Assembly: GCF_025961225.1 (NCBI RefSeq)
Contig: NZ_JAOQNG010000004.1
Location: 1 to 64,000 of the forward strand
Direction: 5' to 3'
DNA: 64,000 bases
From: Azospirillum canadense
Lineage (GTDB): Bacteria > Pseudomonadota > Alphaproteobacteria > Azospirillales > Azospirillaceae
Every line of letters begins with the position of its first letter. Positions within the stretch are counted from its first letter, which is position 1. Under the pieces are notes generated by a model. That model saw only the letters and a program-made list of their open reading frames with translations, was not told the DNA's origin and did no database searches. The position numbers were made by a program, and so were the translations under genes. This document shows positions 40,264 to 48,609 of the stretch, piece after piece.

Positions 40264-41819
40264 AGTGAAATCGCCTCCTCCAGGTAGGACGCCAGTTGCG
40301 CCGTGTCGCCGCCCTCCGCGGCGACCGTGGCGAAGCGGTTGCGCGCGTCCGCGCGGGCTTGGTCCAGCAGGGCGGAGTCGCCGGCCAAGGCCGCCGCGCG
40401 CGCGACGAAGGCGTCCTCGTCGCCCACCAGGAAGGCCGGGCCGACGACGCTGGCGACGTCCCCCGCCGCCAGCGACAGCACAGGGACCCCGGCCGCCAGC
40501 GCATGCGCCGCGCTGCCGCCGCCGCCGGTCCGGCGCGGGTTGAGGAATAGGTCGCACACGCCCAGCAGCCCGTCCATGCGCTCCACGAAGCCGAGCGGGC
40601 GCAGCCGCCCGGCGTGCCGCGACCGTTCCAACCGGCCGGGCAGCGCGTCCGCCGCCCCGGCGAACAGCACCGTCGCGCGGGGCACGCGATCCAGCACGCG
40701 TTCCAGAAGGGCGAGGAAGCCGGCGTCCACCTCCGCGTCGAGCCGGTTGCCGACGACCACGCAGGCGAACGCTTCGTCGGGAACGCCGAACTCCGCCCGC
40801 GAGGCGACGTCGCCGCTGTGGCGCGGCACCAGGCCCAGGCGGAACGGCCGCCACGCCGCGGCAAGGCGTCCGCCGCCCGCCGGCGGAGCCGAGCCTCCGT
40901 AATCCAGCGCGATGTCGGCCAGCGTCACGGGCGTGCCGGAGGTGGTCGGAATGTGGACGAGCGGGCGCGCCGGGGCCAGCAGGTCGGCGACGATGACGGA
41001 CCCGCCGAAGCCGATCACCACGTCTGGGTCGAACGCCTCCACCGCGGCCAGGAAGCCCTTCACCTTGCCGGCGCCCAGGCCCGGCTCGATCGATGACAGC
41101 ATGGGGATTCGCTGGCCCTCGAAGGTCGCGACCTGTTCGCCGTTCAGCTGCTCCTCCACCGCCGCCGCGAAGGGCGGGACGAAGGGGCTGTAATAGCTCT
41201 CGGGCATCATGTTGGTGTTGAGGATCAGCACCTCCCGCCCGACCTCCTCCCCCCTGGCCTCCTGCAACCGGGCCGCCTGCCGGACCAGGTCGCGCGACGG
41301 CTGGTGGTAGCCGGACAGCAGCTGGTTGGTGATCATGACCACCCGCCCGGTGGTCGGCGCCCCGACCGGGCGCGGTACGGGACGGGCGCCCAACCGGCGC
41401 GCGATCTCCTCGACGAACCGCTCGTAAAAGGGAAAGAGGCGGGATGCCAGGAAGTCCGGCGCCGTGGCCGCGTCCATGCGCATCAGGAACAGCTGACGCT
41501 GCATGCACCAGTAGATCTGGTTGATGCCCTCCAGCGCCGCGAGGTCGAGGACGTTTTCCAGCCGGTCGAGGATGCGGGCGTAGCGGCGCAGGTCCCCGGA
41601 CACGCAGGCCAGTGCCGAGTCGCGCAGAATGGGGTCGAGGCTTGCGGTGGCGGCCTCCAGTTCCCCCATCAGCACCGGATCATCCGCCAGACGGGTGTCG
41701 CGCGCCTCCTCGCAGGCGGCGGCAATCGCCCTCAGGTGGTCCCCGGTGCCGACCGGTCCGCACAGGCGCACGAGCAAATCCGAGAGGAGGCTGCGTCGGT
41801 CACCGGCAGATTGCGGCAT
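40242..41819 (-). CDS. Glycosyltransferase (GT-B fold)
   Basis: A 525-residue protein. The N-terminal ~150 residues are helical (LRAIAAACEEARDTRLADDPVLMGELE...). From VVMITNQLLSGYHQPSRDLV the rest resembles a GT-B transferase: DPDVVIGFGGSVIVADLLAPARPLVHIPTTSGTPVTLADIALDYG, CVVVGNRLDAEVDAGFLALLERVLDRVPRATVLFAG (C-terminal nucleotide-binding start), and LFLNPRRTGGGGSAAHALAAGVPVLSL (donor-sugar loop). The ATG at 41819 has AGGA about 8 bases upstream. A TTG at 41885 lacks support. It could modify surface polysaccharide or protein; donor and acceptor unknown. Confidence 0.8.
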   Translation of the reverse strand: MPQSAGDRRSLLSDLLVRLCGPVGTGDHLRAIAAACEEARDTRLADDPVLMGELEAATASLDPILRDSALACVSGDLRRYARILDRLENVLDLAALEGINQIYWCMQRQLFLMRMDAATAPDFLASRLFPFYERFVEEIARRLGARPVPRPVGAPTTGRVVMITNQLLSGYHQPSRDLVRQAARLQEARGEEVGREVLILNTNMMPESYYSPFVPPFAAAVEEQLNGEQVATFEGQRIPMLSSIEPGLGAGKVKGFLAAVEAFDPDVVIGFGGSVIVADLLAPARPLVHIPTTSGTPVTLADIALDYGGSAPPAGGGRLAAAWRPFRLGLVPRHSGDVASRAEFGVPDEAFACVVVGNRLDAEVDAGFLALLERVLDRVPRATVLFAGAADALPGRLERSRHAGRLRPLGFVERMDGLLGVCDLFLNPRRTGGGGSAAHALAAGVPVLSLAAGDVASVVGPAFLVGDEDAFVARAAALAGDSALLDQARADARNRFATVAAEGGDTAQLASYLEEAISLFRQRTR

Positions 41820-41925
41820 TGGGACGATCCTGGTTAGCGATTGCAGAAGTGGAGCGCGTGATATCCCCACTTCTAGAAGCGCCAACCCGGACCGTCAAAC
41901 TTTCACGAGCGTAAGCTTCGTTACA

Positions 41926-44604
41926 TTATCCGAACTGGAAGCGCGAGGAGTCCAGGTCGGCCCCGTCCACCCCCTCCAGCAGGATGGACTGGAGCGTGCC
42001 CGACCCGCCCAGCCACTCGATCACCGCGCCCTCGCCTGTCTGGCGGATGGCGGCCTGCACGTCCAGGAAGCCATCGAAGGCCGTGTGGCTGAAACGGATG
42101 CGGTCGCCGTCGGACAGGCTGAAGTCGGTGATCCGGTCCTGCCCGCTGGCATCGCCCCAGACGACGAAGACGTCCGCGCCGGTGCCGCCGGTCAGCGTGT
42201 CGTCGCCGGTGTGGCCCGACAACTCGTCGTCGCCGATCCCGCCGAAGAGCCGGTCGTCGCCCGTCCCGCCGAACAGCAGGTCGTTGCCCGCGCCGCCATA
42301 CAGCGTGTCCGCCCCGTCCAGGCCGCTCAGCCGGTTGTCGCCGGCGTCGCCGACGATCCAGTCGCCGTAGGCGGAGCCCTGGACGTTCTCGATCCCGCTC
42401 AGCCGGTCGCCCGCCGCGTCGCCGCCCTGCTGCACCGCCGCCGTCAGGTCGACGCGCACGGCGAGCGAGCCGGAATAGTCCGCGGTGTCCTGCCCGGCCC
42501 CGCCGTCGATGGTGTCGGCGCCGGCCCCGCCCTGGATCAGGTTGTCGCCGGCGTCGCCGCGCAGAACATCGCCGTGCGAGGAACCGGTCAGGTCCTCGAT
42601 CCCCGTCAGCCGGTCGCCCTCCGCGTCGCCGCCCTGGCCGGTGCCGGTGCCGAGATCGACGGTGACACCCACGGCCGAATAAGCGTAGCTGGCCCGGTCG
42701 TGCAGGCCGGCGCCGCCGTCCAGCGTGTCGGCACCGCCGCCCCCGCGCAGCGTGTTGTCCCCGCCGTCGCCGGTCAGCCGGTCGGCGAAGGCGGATCCGG
42801 TCAGGTTCTCGATGCCCGTCAGCACGTCGCCCTCCGCATCGCCACCCTGGCCGGTGCCGGTGAGCAGATCGACGGTGACCCCCGCCTTCGACGACAGGTA
42901 GACCGCCATGTCGCGCCCATCGCCGCCGTCCAGCGTGTCAGCCCCGGCGCCGCCCCACAGCTGGTCGTTACCGCCGCCGCCCGACAGCTGGTCCGCGTAG
43001 GCGCCGCCGATCAGCGTGTCGTTCCCCGTGCCGATCCGGGTGACGCGCACCGCCTCGAACCCGATGAAGCGCCCGTCGTCGGGCAGGCTGTCGCCGCGGT
43101 GCAGGTCGAACAGCAGGTCGCCAGGGTTGTCGAGCGTCACGACGAGCGTGTCGAACCCCTCGCCGCCGCTCGCCGTGTCGTCGCCCTGCACCATCACGGT
43201 GTCGTTGCCCGCCCCGCCCATCAGCACGTCGGCACCGGCACCGCCCTCAAGCCAGTCGTTGCCCTCGCCGCCCATCACGGTGTCGTCGCCGCCGCCGCCG
43301 TTCAGCGTGTCGTCGCCCGCATTCCCGAGGAGCACATCGTCCCCCGCCCCGCCGGACAGGACGTCGTCACCCAGGCCACCGTCCAGCACGTCGTCGCCCG
43401 CACCACCGTCGATGGTGTCGCTGGCGCCGGCCCCGGTCAGCGTGTCGCTCCCGTCGCCGCCGCGCATGACGACCCGCTCAAAGCCGCGGAAAAAGATGCC
43501 GGTGTTGGTGACGCCGCTGCTGAAGTTGAACAGCGTGTCCACCGCGCCGTCGAAGGTCAGGTCCAGCAGGTCCCACCCCGGCCCGCCATCCAGCGTGTCG
43601 GCGCCGGCCCCGGCGATCACCGTGTCGGCGCCGAAGCCCGCGTTCAGCACGTCGTTCCCGGCCCCGCCGTCGAGGAGATCGTCGCCGTACCCGGCGTCGA
43701 TCCGGTCGTCGCCCTCCCCACCCGTCAGCACATCGTTGTCATAGCCGCCGTCGAGGATGTCGTTCCCGGTTCCGCCCGCCAGCGTGTCGTTGCCGTAGCC
43801 GCCCTCCAGCGAATCGTCGCCGCCCCGACCGTCGACGCGGTCGTTGCCGTAATCGCCATTGAGGGTATCGTTGCCGTCGGCGCCCGCCAGCGTGTCGTCG
43901 CCGTAGGAGGCGCGCAGGTTCACCGTCTCGAAATTGCGGAAGCTGATGCCGGCCGACGTGGTGCCGACGGCGAGGTCGAACCGCACGGGCGACGCCCACA
44001 GCATCACGTCCAGCCGGTCGTTGCCGTCCCCGCCGTCCACCGTGGCGCCGTCCTCGGCATAAACCTGGTCGTCGCCCGTGCCGGCATCCACCCAGTCGCC
44101 GCGGTCGGCGTAGATGGTATCGTTGCCGGCGCCGCCGTAGACGGTGTCGCGCCCGTAACCGGCGTAGATCCGGTCGTTGCCGCCGCCGCCCTCGATGTAG
44201 TCGTCGCCGAAGCCGGTGTCGATCAGGTCGCCGCTCGGCGCCCAGGGCACGTCGGCCGCGTCGGCGTCCCCGCCGATCACCGTGTCGTTGCCACCGCCGG
44301 TCCGCAGGTTGAGCCGTTCGAAATCGCTGAAGGTGGCGCCGGTCGACAACACGCCCGAGGCCAGATCCACGCGCAGCCCGGTGGTTAGGTCGGGCTTGAA
44401 GACCAGCAGCGTGTCGGTCCCCTCCCCACCCTGCAGGTCGTCGCCGACCCCATCGCTGCCTACGGTGTCGTCACCAGGGCCGCCGACCAGCGTGTCGCGT
44501 CCGCTGTCGCTCCACAGATAATCGTTGCCGCCCAGCCCCTCGATGAGGTCGTCACCCGCCGACCCCACCAGGGTTTCCCCAAAAGCCGTACCACGCACGT
44601 CCAT
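41926..44604 (-). CDS. RTX / hemolysin-type calcium-binding repeat protein
   Basis: An 892-residue, very acidic, Gly/Asp-rich protein. It is built almost throughout of GGxGxDxhx nonapeptides (GGAGNDTIYA, GGTGDDRLFG and similar), which fold as a calcium-filled beta-roll. No Sec signal is present; the C-terminal ~60 residues (DRITDFSLSDGDRIRFSHTAFDGFLD...) resemble type I secretion targets, so export by a TolC/HlyBD-type system is expected. Four spacer segments (VDLASGVLS...FERLNLR, FDLAVGTTS...FETVNLR, FNFSSGV...FERVVMR, FDLHRG...FEAVRVTR) and three QGGDAEGD-type units interrupt the rolls. ATG 44604 follows GGAGGG. No type I exporter gene lies in the window. Adhesin or surface-layer role likely. 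Confidence 0.9.
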   Translation of the reverse strand: MDVRGTAFGETLVGSAGDDLIEGLGGNDYLWSDSGRDTLVGGPGDDTVGSDGVGDDLQGGEGTDTLLVFKPDLTTGLRVDLASGVLSTGATFSDFERLNLRTGGGNDTVIGGDADAADVPWAPSGDLIDTGFGDDYIEGGGGNDRIYAGYGRDTVYGGAGNDTIYADRGDWVDAGTGDDQVYAEDGATVDGGDGNDRLDVMLWASPVRFDLAVGTTSAGISFRNFETVNLRASYGDDTLAGADGNDTLNGDYGNDRVDGRGGDDSLEGGYGNDTLAGGTGNDILDGGYDNDVLTGGEGDDRIDAGYGDDLLDGGAGNDVLNAGFGADTVIAGAGADTLDGGPGWDLLDLTFDGAVDTLFNFSSGVTNTGIFFRGFERVVMRGGDGSDTLTGAGASDTIDGGAGDDVLDGGLGDDVLSGGAGDDVLLGNAGDDTLNGGGGDDTVMGGEGNDWLEGGAGADVLMGGAGNDTVMVQGDDTASGGEGFDTLVVTLDNPGDLLFDLHRGDSLPDDGRFIGFEAVRVTRIGTGNDTLIGGAYADQLSGGGGNDQLWGGAGADTLDGGDGRDMAVYLSSKAGVTVDLLTGTGQGGDAEGDVLTGIENLTGSAFADRLTGDGGDNTLRGGGGADTLDGGAGLHDRASYAYSAVGVTVDLGTGTGQGGDAEGDRLTGIEDLTGSSHGDVLRGDAGDNLIQGGAGADTIDGGAGQDTADYSGSLAVRVDLTAAVQQGGDAAGDRLSGIENVQGSAYGDWIVGDAGDNRLSGLDGADTLYGGAGNDLLFGGTGDDRLFGGIGDDELSGHTGDDTLTGGTGADVFVVWGDASGQDRITDFSLSDGDRIRFSHTAFDGFLDVQAAIRQTGEGAVIEWLGGSGTLQSILLEGVDGADLDSSRFQFG

Positions 44605-44815
44605 GACCAACCCTCCGTCCAGCACGCGGGCGGCAGATTAGGATGGGTTGAAGTCATAACTCAATAGTCAACTTACGAAGACCCATGAATTATATGTGAG
44701 TACTTGAAGTTGTTTAGGATGTCTATTTGATAGTGGAAAGGATCACGATGGAACATTCCTTGATTAATGCGTCGATTTTCATTTCAGTTGACGACGAAAC
44801 TGGGCGCCTTCCCCG

Positions 44816-45190
44816 TCAGATCACCGCCGTGGCGACCAGTTCGATGCGCACGCCGGGGGACAGCAACTCCTTCACCACCACGGTCGCGCGGCAGGGATAG
44901 GGCGGCGCGAAGAACTCCGTGTAGACCGCGTTCATGCCGGCGGAGTCGGCGCGGTCAGTCAGGTAAATCGACATCTGCGCCACATTCGCCAGCGACCCGC
45001 CGGCCGCGCGCATCGCCTGCTCCAGGTTGCGCAGCGCCTGTCGGGTCTGGGTCTGGATGTCGCCGTCCACGATCGCGCCGGTGATCGGATCCTTGGGAAT
45101 GTGCGCCGACCAGACGAGATTGCCGGCCCGCAGGGTGGGCGTCACCGGCCCCTTCGGCGGGGCGATGCCGGTGTCGATCGGTGCGAGCAT
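44816..45190 (-). CDS. RidA family protein (YjgF/YER057c/UK114)
   Basis: A 124-residue member of the RidA superfamily. GPVTPTLRAGNLVWSAHIPKDP near the start and CRATVVVKELLSPGVRIELVATAV at the end match the family, including the conserved Arg in the PCRATV motif that binds the carboxylate of enamine/imine intermediates. ATG 45190 has AAGGAA upstream. It follows the aldehyde dehydrogenase by 17 bases. RidA proteins deaminate reactive imines released by amine or amino acid catabolism, which fits the neighbouring genes. Confidence 0.88.
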   Translation of the reverse strand: MLAPIDTGIAPPKGPVTPTLRAGNLVWSAHIPKDPITGAIVDGDIQTQTRQALRNLEQAMRAAGGSLANVAQMSIYLTDRADSAGMNAVYTEFFAPPYPCRATVVVKELLSPGVRIELVATAVI

Positions 45191-45207
45191 GGTTGGTTCC
45201 TTCCCGG

Positions 45208-46686
45208 TCACGGTGCCGCGTGCAGGTGGGTGATGAACTTGGTGGAGAGATAGCCGTCGAAGGTTTCCACCCCGCCCTCGCTGCCATAGCCACTGTCGTT
45301 CACGCCGCCGAAGGGCGTTTCAGCCAGTGCGAGGCCGAAGTGGTTCACCGACACCATGCCGGCGGACAGCCCGTGCGAGACGGCGTGCGCCGTGTCGGCG
45401 GAGCGGGTGAACAGGTAGGCCGCCAGCCCGAAGGGCAGGCTGTTGGCGCGGCGCAGCGCCTCCTCCGCGCTGTCGAAGGGCGTGACGATGGCGAGCGGCC
45501 CGAAGGGCTCCTCCCGCATCGCCAGGATGTCGTCGGCCGCGGCGTGGATGACCGTCGGCGCGTAGAAGAAGCCTGGCCCGTCCAGCCGCGCACCGCCGGT
45601 CGCGATGGAGGCGCCGCGCGCCCGCGCGTCCTCGACCAGCGCGTCCATGGCGGCGATCCTGCGGGCGTGGCACAGCGGCCCCATCGCCACCTCCGCGTCA
45701 AGCCCGTTGCCGACCCATGCGGCGGACAGGCGAGCGGCGAAGCGGTCGAGGAAGCGGTCGTGGACGCTGCGCTGCACGTAGAAGCGCGTGGGCGAGATGC
45801 AGACCTGGCCGGCGTTGCGCAGCTTCGCCGCCGCCAGCGCGTCGGCCGCAGCCTCCACGTCGGCGTCCTCGAACACCAGCACCGGCGCGTGGCCGCCAAG
45901 CTCCATGGTGGTGCGCTTCATGTGCTGCCCGGCCAGCGCGGCCAGCCGCTTGCCGACGGGGACGGAGCCGGTGAAGGACACCTTCTTCACCGCTGGCGCC
46001 TCGATCAGCGCGCGCGACACCTCCGCCGGCTCGCCCCAGACCAGATTCAGGCAGCCGGGCGGCAGGCCGGCCTCGGTGAACAGCCGGCCGATGGCGACGA
46101 CGGCCGACGGCGTGTCCTCCGGCCCCTTCAGGATGATGGTGCAGCCGGCCCCCAGCGCCGCGCAGACCTTGCGCACCGCTTGGCTGAAGGGGAAGTTCCA
46201 GGGCGTGAAGGCCGCGCAGACGCCCACCGGCTCCCGCAGCACCGACTGGCTGACCCGCGGGTCGCGCGGCGGGATGATGCGGCCGTAGATGCGCCGGCAC
46301 TCCTCCGCGTGCCAGTCCGCGTGCTCCGCCGAGAAGCGAACCTCGGCCAGCGCTTCGGCCAGCGGTTTGCCCTGGTCGAGCGTGATGCCGCGGGCGATGG
46401 GTTCCGCGTTTTCCCGCACCAGATCGGCGAAGCGCCGCAGCACCGCCGAACGGGTCATGGGCGAGCTGACCCGCCAGGAGGCGAAGGCGCGCTCCGCCGC
46501 TGCGACCGCGCGGTCCAGATCCGCGGGGGTGGCGTGCGGCAGCTGTCCCAGCACCGCGCCGGTCGCCGGGTTGACGACCTCCTGCCCGGCCCGATCCCCG
46601 GCCCCCAGCCAGTCACCGTCGATCAACAGGCCGAGTTCGGGGTATGCGGCCTCCGCCGCGGGCGCGTTCGTCCGTTCCTGCAGCAC
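45208..46686 (-). CDS. NAD(P)-dependent aldehyde dehydrogenase (succinate-semialdehyde-type)
   Basis: A 492-residue ALDH. Rossmann/cofactor features: PWNFPFSQAVRKVCAALGAGCTIILKGPEDTP, SFTGSVPVGKRL. Catalytic Glu is in MELGGHAPVLVF and Cys in GQVCISPTR (nucleophile). GbsA/GabD-like length. Start is set at GTG 46686, because AAGGAG is 8 bases upstream; GTG 46695 overlaps it. A TGTATTC...TACA element lies 14-29 bases upstream, so the gene probably has its own promoter under the same regulator as the rest of the cluster. Its aldehyde is unknown, possibly from an amine. Confidence 0.88.
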   Translation of the reverse strand: MLQERTNAPAAEAAYPELGLLIDGDWLGAGDRAGQEVVNPATGAVLGQLPHATPADLDRAVAAAERAFASWRVSSPMTRSAVLRRFADLVRENAEPIARGITLDQGKPLAEALAEVRFSAEHADWHAEECRRIYGRIIPPRDPRVSQSVLREPVGVCAAFTPWNFPFSQAVRKVCAALGAGCTIILKGPEDTPSAVVAIGRLFTEAGLPPGCLNLVWGEPAEVSRALIEAPAVKKVSFTGSVPVGKRLAALAGQHMKRTTMELGGHAPVLVFEDADVEAAADALAAAKLRNAGQVCISPTRFYVQRSVHDRFLDRFAARLSAAWVGNGLDAEVAMGPLCHARRIAAMDALVEDARARGASIATGGARLDGPGFFYAPTVIHAAADDILAMREEPFGPLAIVTPFDSAEEALRRANSLPFGLAAYLFTRSADTAHAVSHGLSAGMVSVNHFGLALAETPFGGVNDSGYGSEGGVETFDGYLSTKFITHLHAAP

Positions 46687-46699
46687 CGGCTGCACTCCT

Positions 46700-46715
46700 T
46701 GTATTCCGATTTACA
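46700..46715. promoter_or_regulatory. Candidate IclR-type operator before aldehyde dehydrogenase
   Basis: TGTATTCCGATTTACA keeps the TGTATTC half-site and the opposing TACA of the 19-base palindrome at 57009 (TGTATTCTA-A-TAGAATACA). It lies just upstream of the aldehyde dehydrogenase start. Confidence 0.5.
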
Positions 46716-46728
46716 GTGCGAGGCGCTG

Positions 46729-46888
46729 ACTCACCCCCTCGCCCGCCCCCGGCGGGAGAGGGAGGGGCCCACGCCTTCGGCGTGGGAGGGTGAGGGCTAG
46801 GTTTCTTGGGATGACCTTGCCCTCACCCTCCCGCGCCTACGGGGCGCGGGTCCCTCCCTCTCCCAGCGGGGCTGGGAGAGGGCGAGTT
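46729..46888. terminator. Cluster of GC-rich hairpins between dipeptidase and ALDH genes
   Basis: Stems include CCCACGCC/GGCGTGGG (46768-46786), CCGCGCC/GGGCGCGG near 46831, and CCCTCTCCCAGC/GCTGGGAGAGGG (46856-46882). The last stem is identical to one at 51251-51277. It begins just after the dipeptidase stop (46889, minus strand), so it probably terminates that operon. T-runs are lacking. The left and right halves also mirror each other partly (GAGGGTGAGGGC at 46786; GCCCTCACCCTC at 46819). Confidence 0.6.
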
Positions 46889-47854
46889 TCAGCCCATCAC
46901 GGCCTGATACAGCCGCAGCCAGTTGCCGCCGAGGATCTTCCCCGCGTCCTCGGTGCTGAAGCCGACGCGGCTCAGGCCATCGCGGACGGAGGCGAGTTGG
47001 CCGGCCTGGACGATCCAGTCGGGCTTCGGCACCTTGCCTGGACGGGCGGCGGAGCCGGCGCCGTACTGCACCGACCGCGTCCAGCGGCCCTTGCGCATCC
47101 AGTCGATGTCCACCTGCGTGGTGTTGTGACTGTAGTCCGTGCCGATGCCGACATGGTCGATTCCGGCGATGTCCACCGTGCGGGCGACCATCTCACACCA
47201 GCCCTCGACCGTCGCGCAGGCGGACTCCGGCGTGATGTTGCGGTAGGCGACGCAGCCGATGACGCCGCCGTTGCGGGTCAGGGCGCGCAGCACGTCGTCG
47301 CTCTTGTTCCGCTTGTGCGGGAACAGGGAGGCGGCGTTGGCGTGGGTGACGGCGACCGGCTTTTCCGACCACTCAATGGCGTCCAGCGTCGTCTTGTCGC
47401 CGACGTGCGACAGGTCCACGACCATGCCGACGCGGTTCATCTCGCGCACCACCTCGCGGCCGAAGCGGCTGAGGCCGCTGTCCTTCTCCTCGTAGCAGCT
47501 GCCGCCCAGTTCGTTCTGGTTGTTGTAGGTCAGCTGCACGACGCGGACGCCGAGGTCGGCGAACAGCTCCACATAGGCGATGCGGTTCTGGAACAGGTTG
47601 CTGTTCTGGTAGCCGAGCAGGACGGCGACCCGGCCCGTCTCCTCCGCGCGGCGGATGTCGGCGGTGGTGCGGGCGATCAGGAACAGGTCACCCATCTCCC
47701 GCTCCATGTCACGCCAACGGCCGATGGCGTCGAGCGATTCCAGGGTGTCTTCCCAGAAACCCAGGGTCGGGGTGACGCAGGTGTAGCCGCTGCGCTTCAG
47801 TTCCTCGAAAACGGCGCGGTCGAAATGGCCGCACTGGAGGGCGTCGATCAGCAT
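46889..47854 (-). CDS. M19-type dipeptidase (membrane dipeptidase family), variant
   Basis: A 321-residue TIM-barrel hydrolase of the renal-dipeptidase (M19) family. Zinc-ligand regions DLSHVG and THANAASLFPHKRNKSDDVLRAL, plus GIDHVGIGTDYSH near the C-terminus, are typical, as is GKILGGNWLRLYQAV at the end. The N-terminus reads LIDALQCGHFDR, so the usual DGHND metal motif is replaced. This may alter metal content or specificity. The ATG at 47854 lacks a strong ribosome-binding site. It is the last gene of the IclR-headed operon. Substrate may be a dipeptide-like or N-acyl conjugate rather than a peptide. Confidence 0.82.
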   Translation of the reverse strand: MLIDALQCGHFDRAVFEELKRSGYTCVTPTLGFWEDTLESLDAIGRWRDMEREMGDLFLIARTTADIRRAEETGRVAVLLGYQNSNLFQNRIAYVELFADLGVRVVQLTYNNQNELGGSCYEEKDSGLSRFGREVVREMNRVGMVVDLSHVGDKTTLDAIEWSEKPVAVTHANAASLFPHKRNKSDDVLRALTRNGGVIGCVAYRNITPESACATVEGWCEMVARTVDIAGIDHVGIGTDYSHNTTQVDIDWMRKGRWTRSVQYGAGSAARPGKVPKPDWIVQAGQLASVRDGLSRVGFSTEDAGKILGGNWLRLYQAVMG

Positions 47855-47895
47855 GGGGGCGTGTCCGTGAAAGAGGGGGTGCGGGCGGAGGCGGC

Positions 47896-48609
47896 TCAGG
47901 CGGCCGAGGCATCGCCGCGCAGAAGGGAAAGGTCGGTGTCGTCTTCGTCCTGGCGACCGACCACGCGGCCGTCGGCGGTGACCATGATGGCCCCGGCGTG
48001 CCGGCGCGACGCGTAGCTGTCCGGCGCCAGCGCCTCGTTGGCGAGGTGGAACAGCCGCCACCAGAGCGACGCCGAGACCGGGATGCTGTCCGCGCGGATG
48101 GCGTCGAGCGTGGTCCGCGCGTCGGCCGGACGTGCCTGCACGGTGATCCGCAGGGCCGGCGCGCCGTCGTGCCCGGCCGCGGCCACCGTGGCCGACAGCC
48201 CGTGCGCCTCGGCGAGCGCGGCGACGATGGCAAGCTCGTCGGCTTCCGCGACGTTCCGGACGACGGCGACGGCCGGCAGGCCCTGGCGATGCCGGTCGAC
48301 GCAGAGGTCGACCAGCACTGGGGCGACGATCCAGGCGTGCTGACCGCCGCCGTCCACCACCGCCGCCGCGTCGTCCTCGCTCAGGAGACGCAGCGCCGCC
48401 GGCTGCGCCCCGCGCAGCTTTTCCAAATGCGCGAGCAACGTCGGGTAGCCGCCCAGGCCCAGGGCCGCGGAATAGAGCGCGCAGTCGCGCAAGGTCGGGA
48501 CCAGCCCAGGCTCCACGCGGGTGACCTGCATCAGCCGTTCCAGCACCATCCGGCTTTCGCGCAGGCTGACGCGCAGGGACTGGTCGTCGTTGACGCTGTG
48601 GAGGCTCAT
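47896..48609 (-). CDS. Unrecognised 237-aa protein in IclR/dipeptidase operon
   Basis: No family recognised. Features: an N-terminal helix resembling a dimerisation segment (SLRVSLRESRMVLERLMQ), then an alpha/beta pattern with LLSEDDAAAVVDGGGQHAWIVAPVLVDLCVDRHRQGLPAVAVVRNV, which looks like the NAD(P)-binding fold or active-site region of an Ldh_2/malate-dehydrogenase-like enzyme. No signal or membrane segment. Its ATG overlaps the previous gene's stop (ATGA). Function may tie to the dipeptidase encoded next, but it is unassigned. Confidence 0.75.
   Translation of the reverse strand: MSLHSVNDDQSLRVSLRESRMVLERLMQVTRVEPGLVPTLRDCALYSAALGLGGYPTLLAHLEKLRGAQPAALRLLSEDDAAAVVDGGGQHAWIVAPVLVDLCVDRHRQGLPAVAVVRNVAEADELAIVAALAEAHGLSATVAAAGHDGAPALRITVQARPADARTTLDAIRADSIPVSASLWWRLFHLANEALAPDSYASRRHAGAIMVTADGRVVGRQDEDDTDLSLLRGDASAA

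Noticed and set aside
44749..44901. Possible 50-residue plus-strand ORF (MEHSLINASIFISVDDETG...)
   Set aside because: It has a plausible AAGGATC site but runs into the antisense of the RidA gene, where its sequence becomes noise; no family support.
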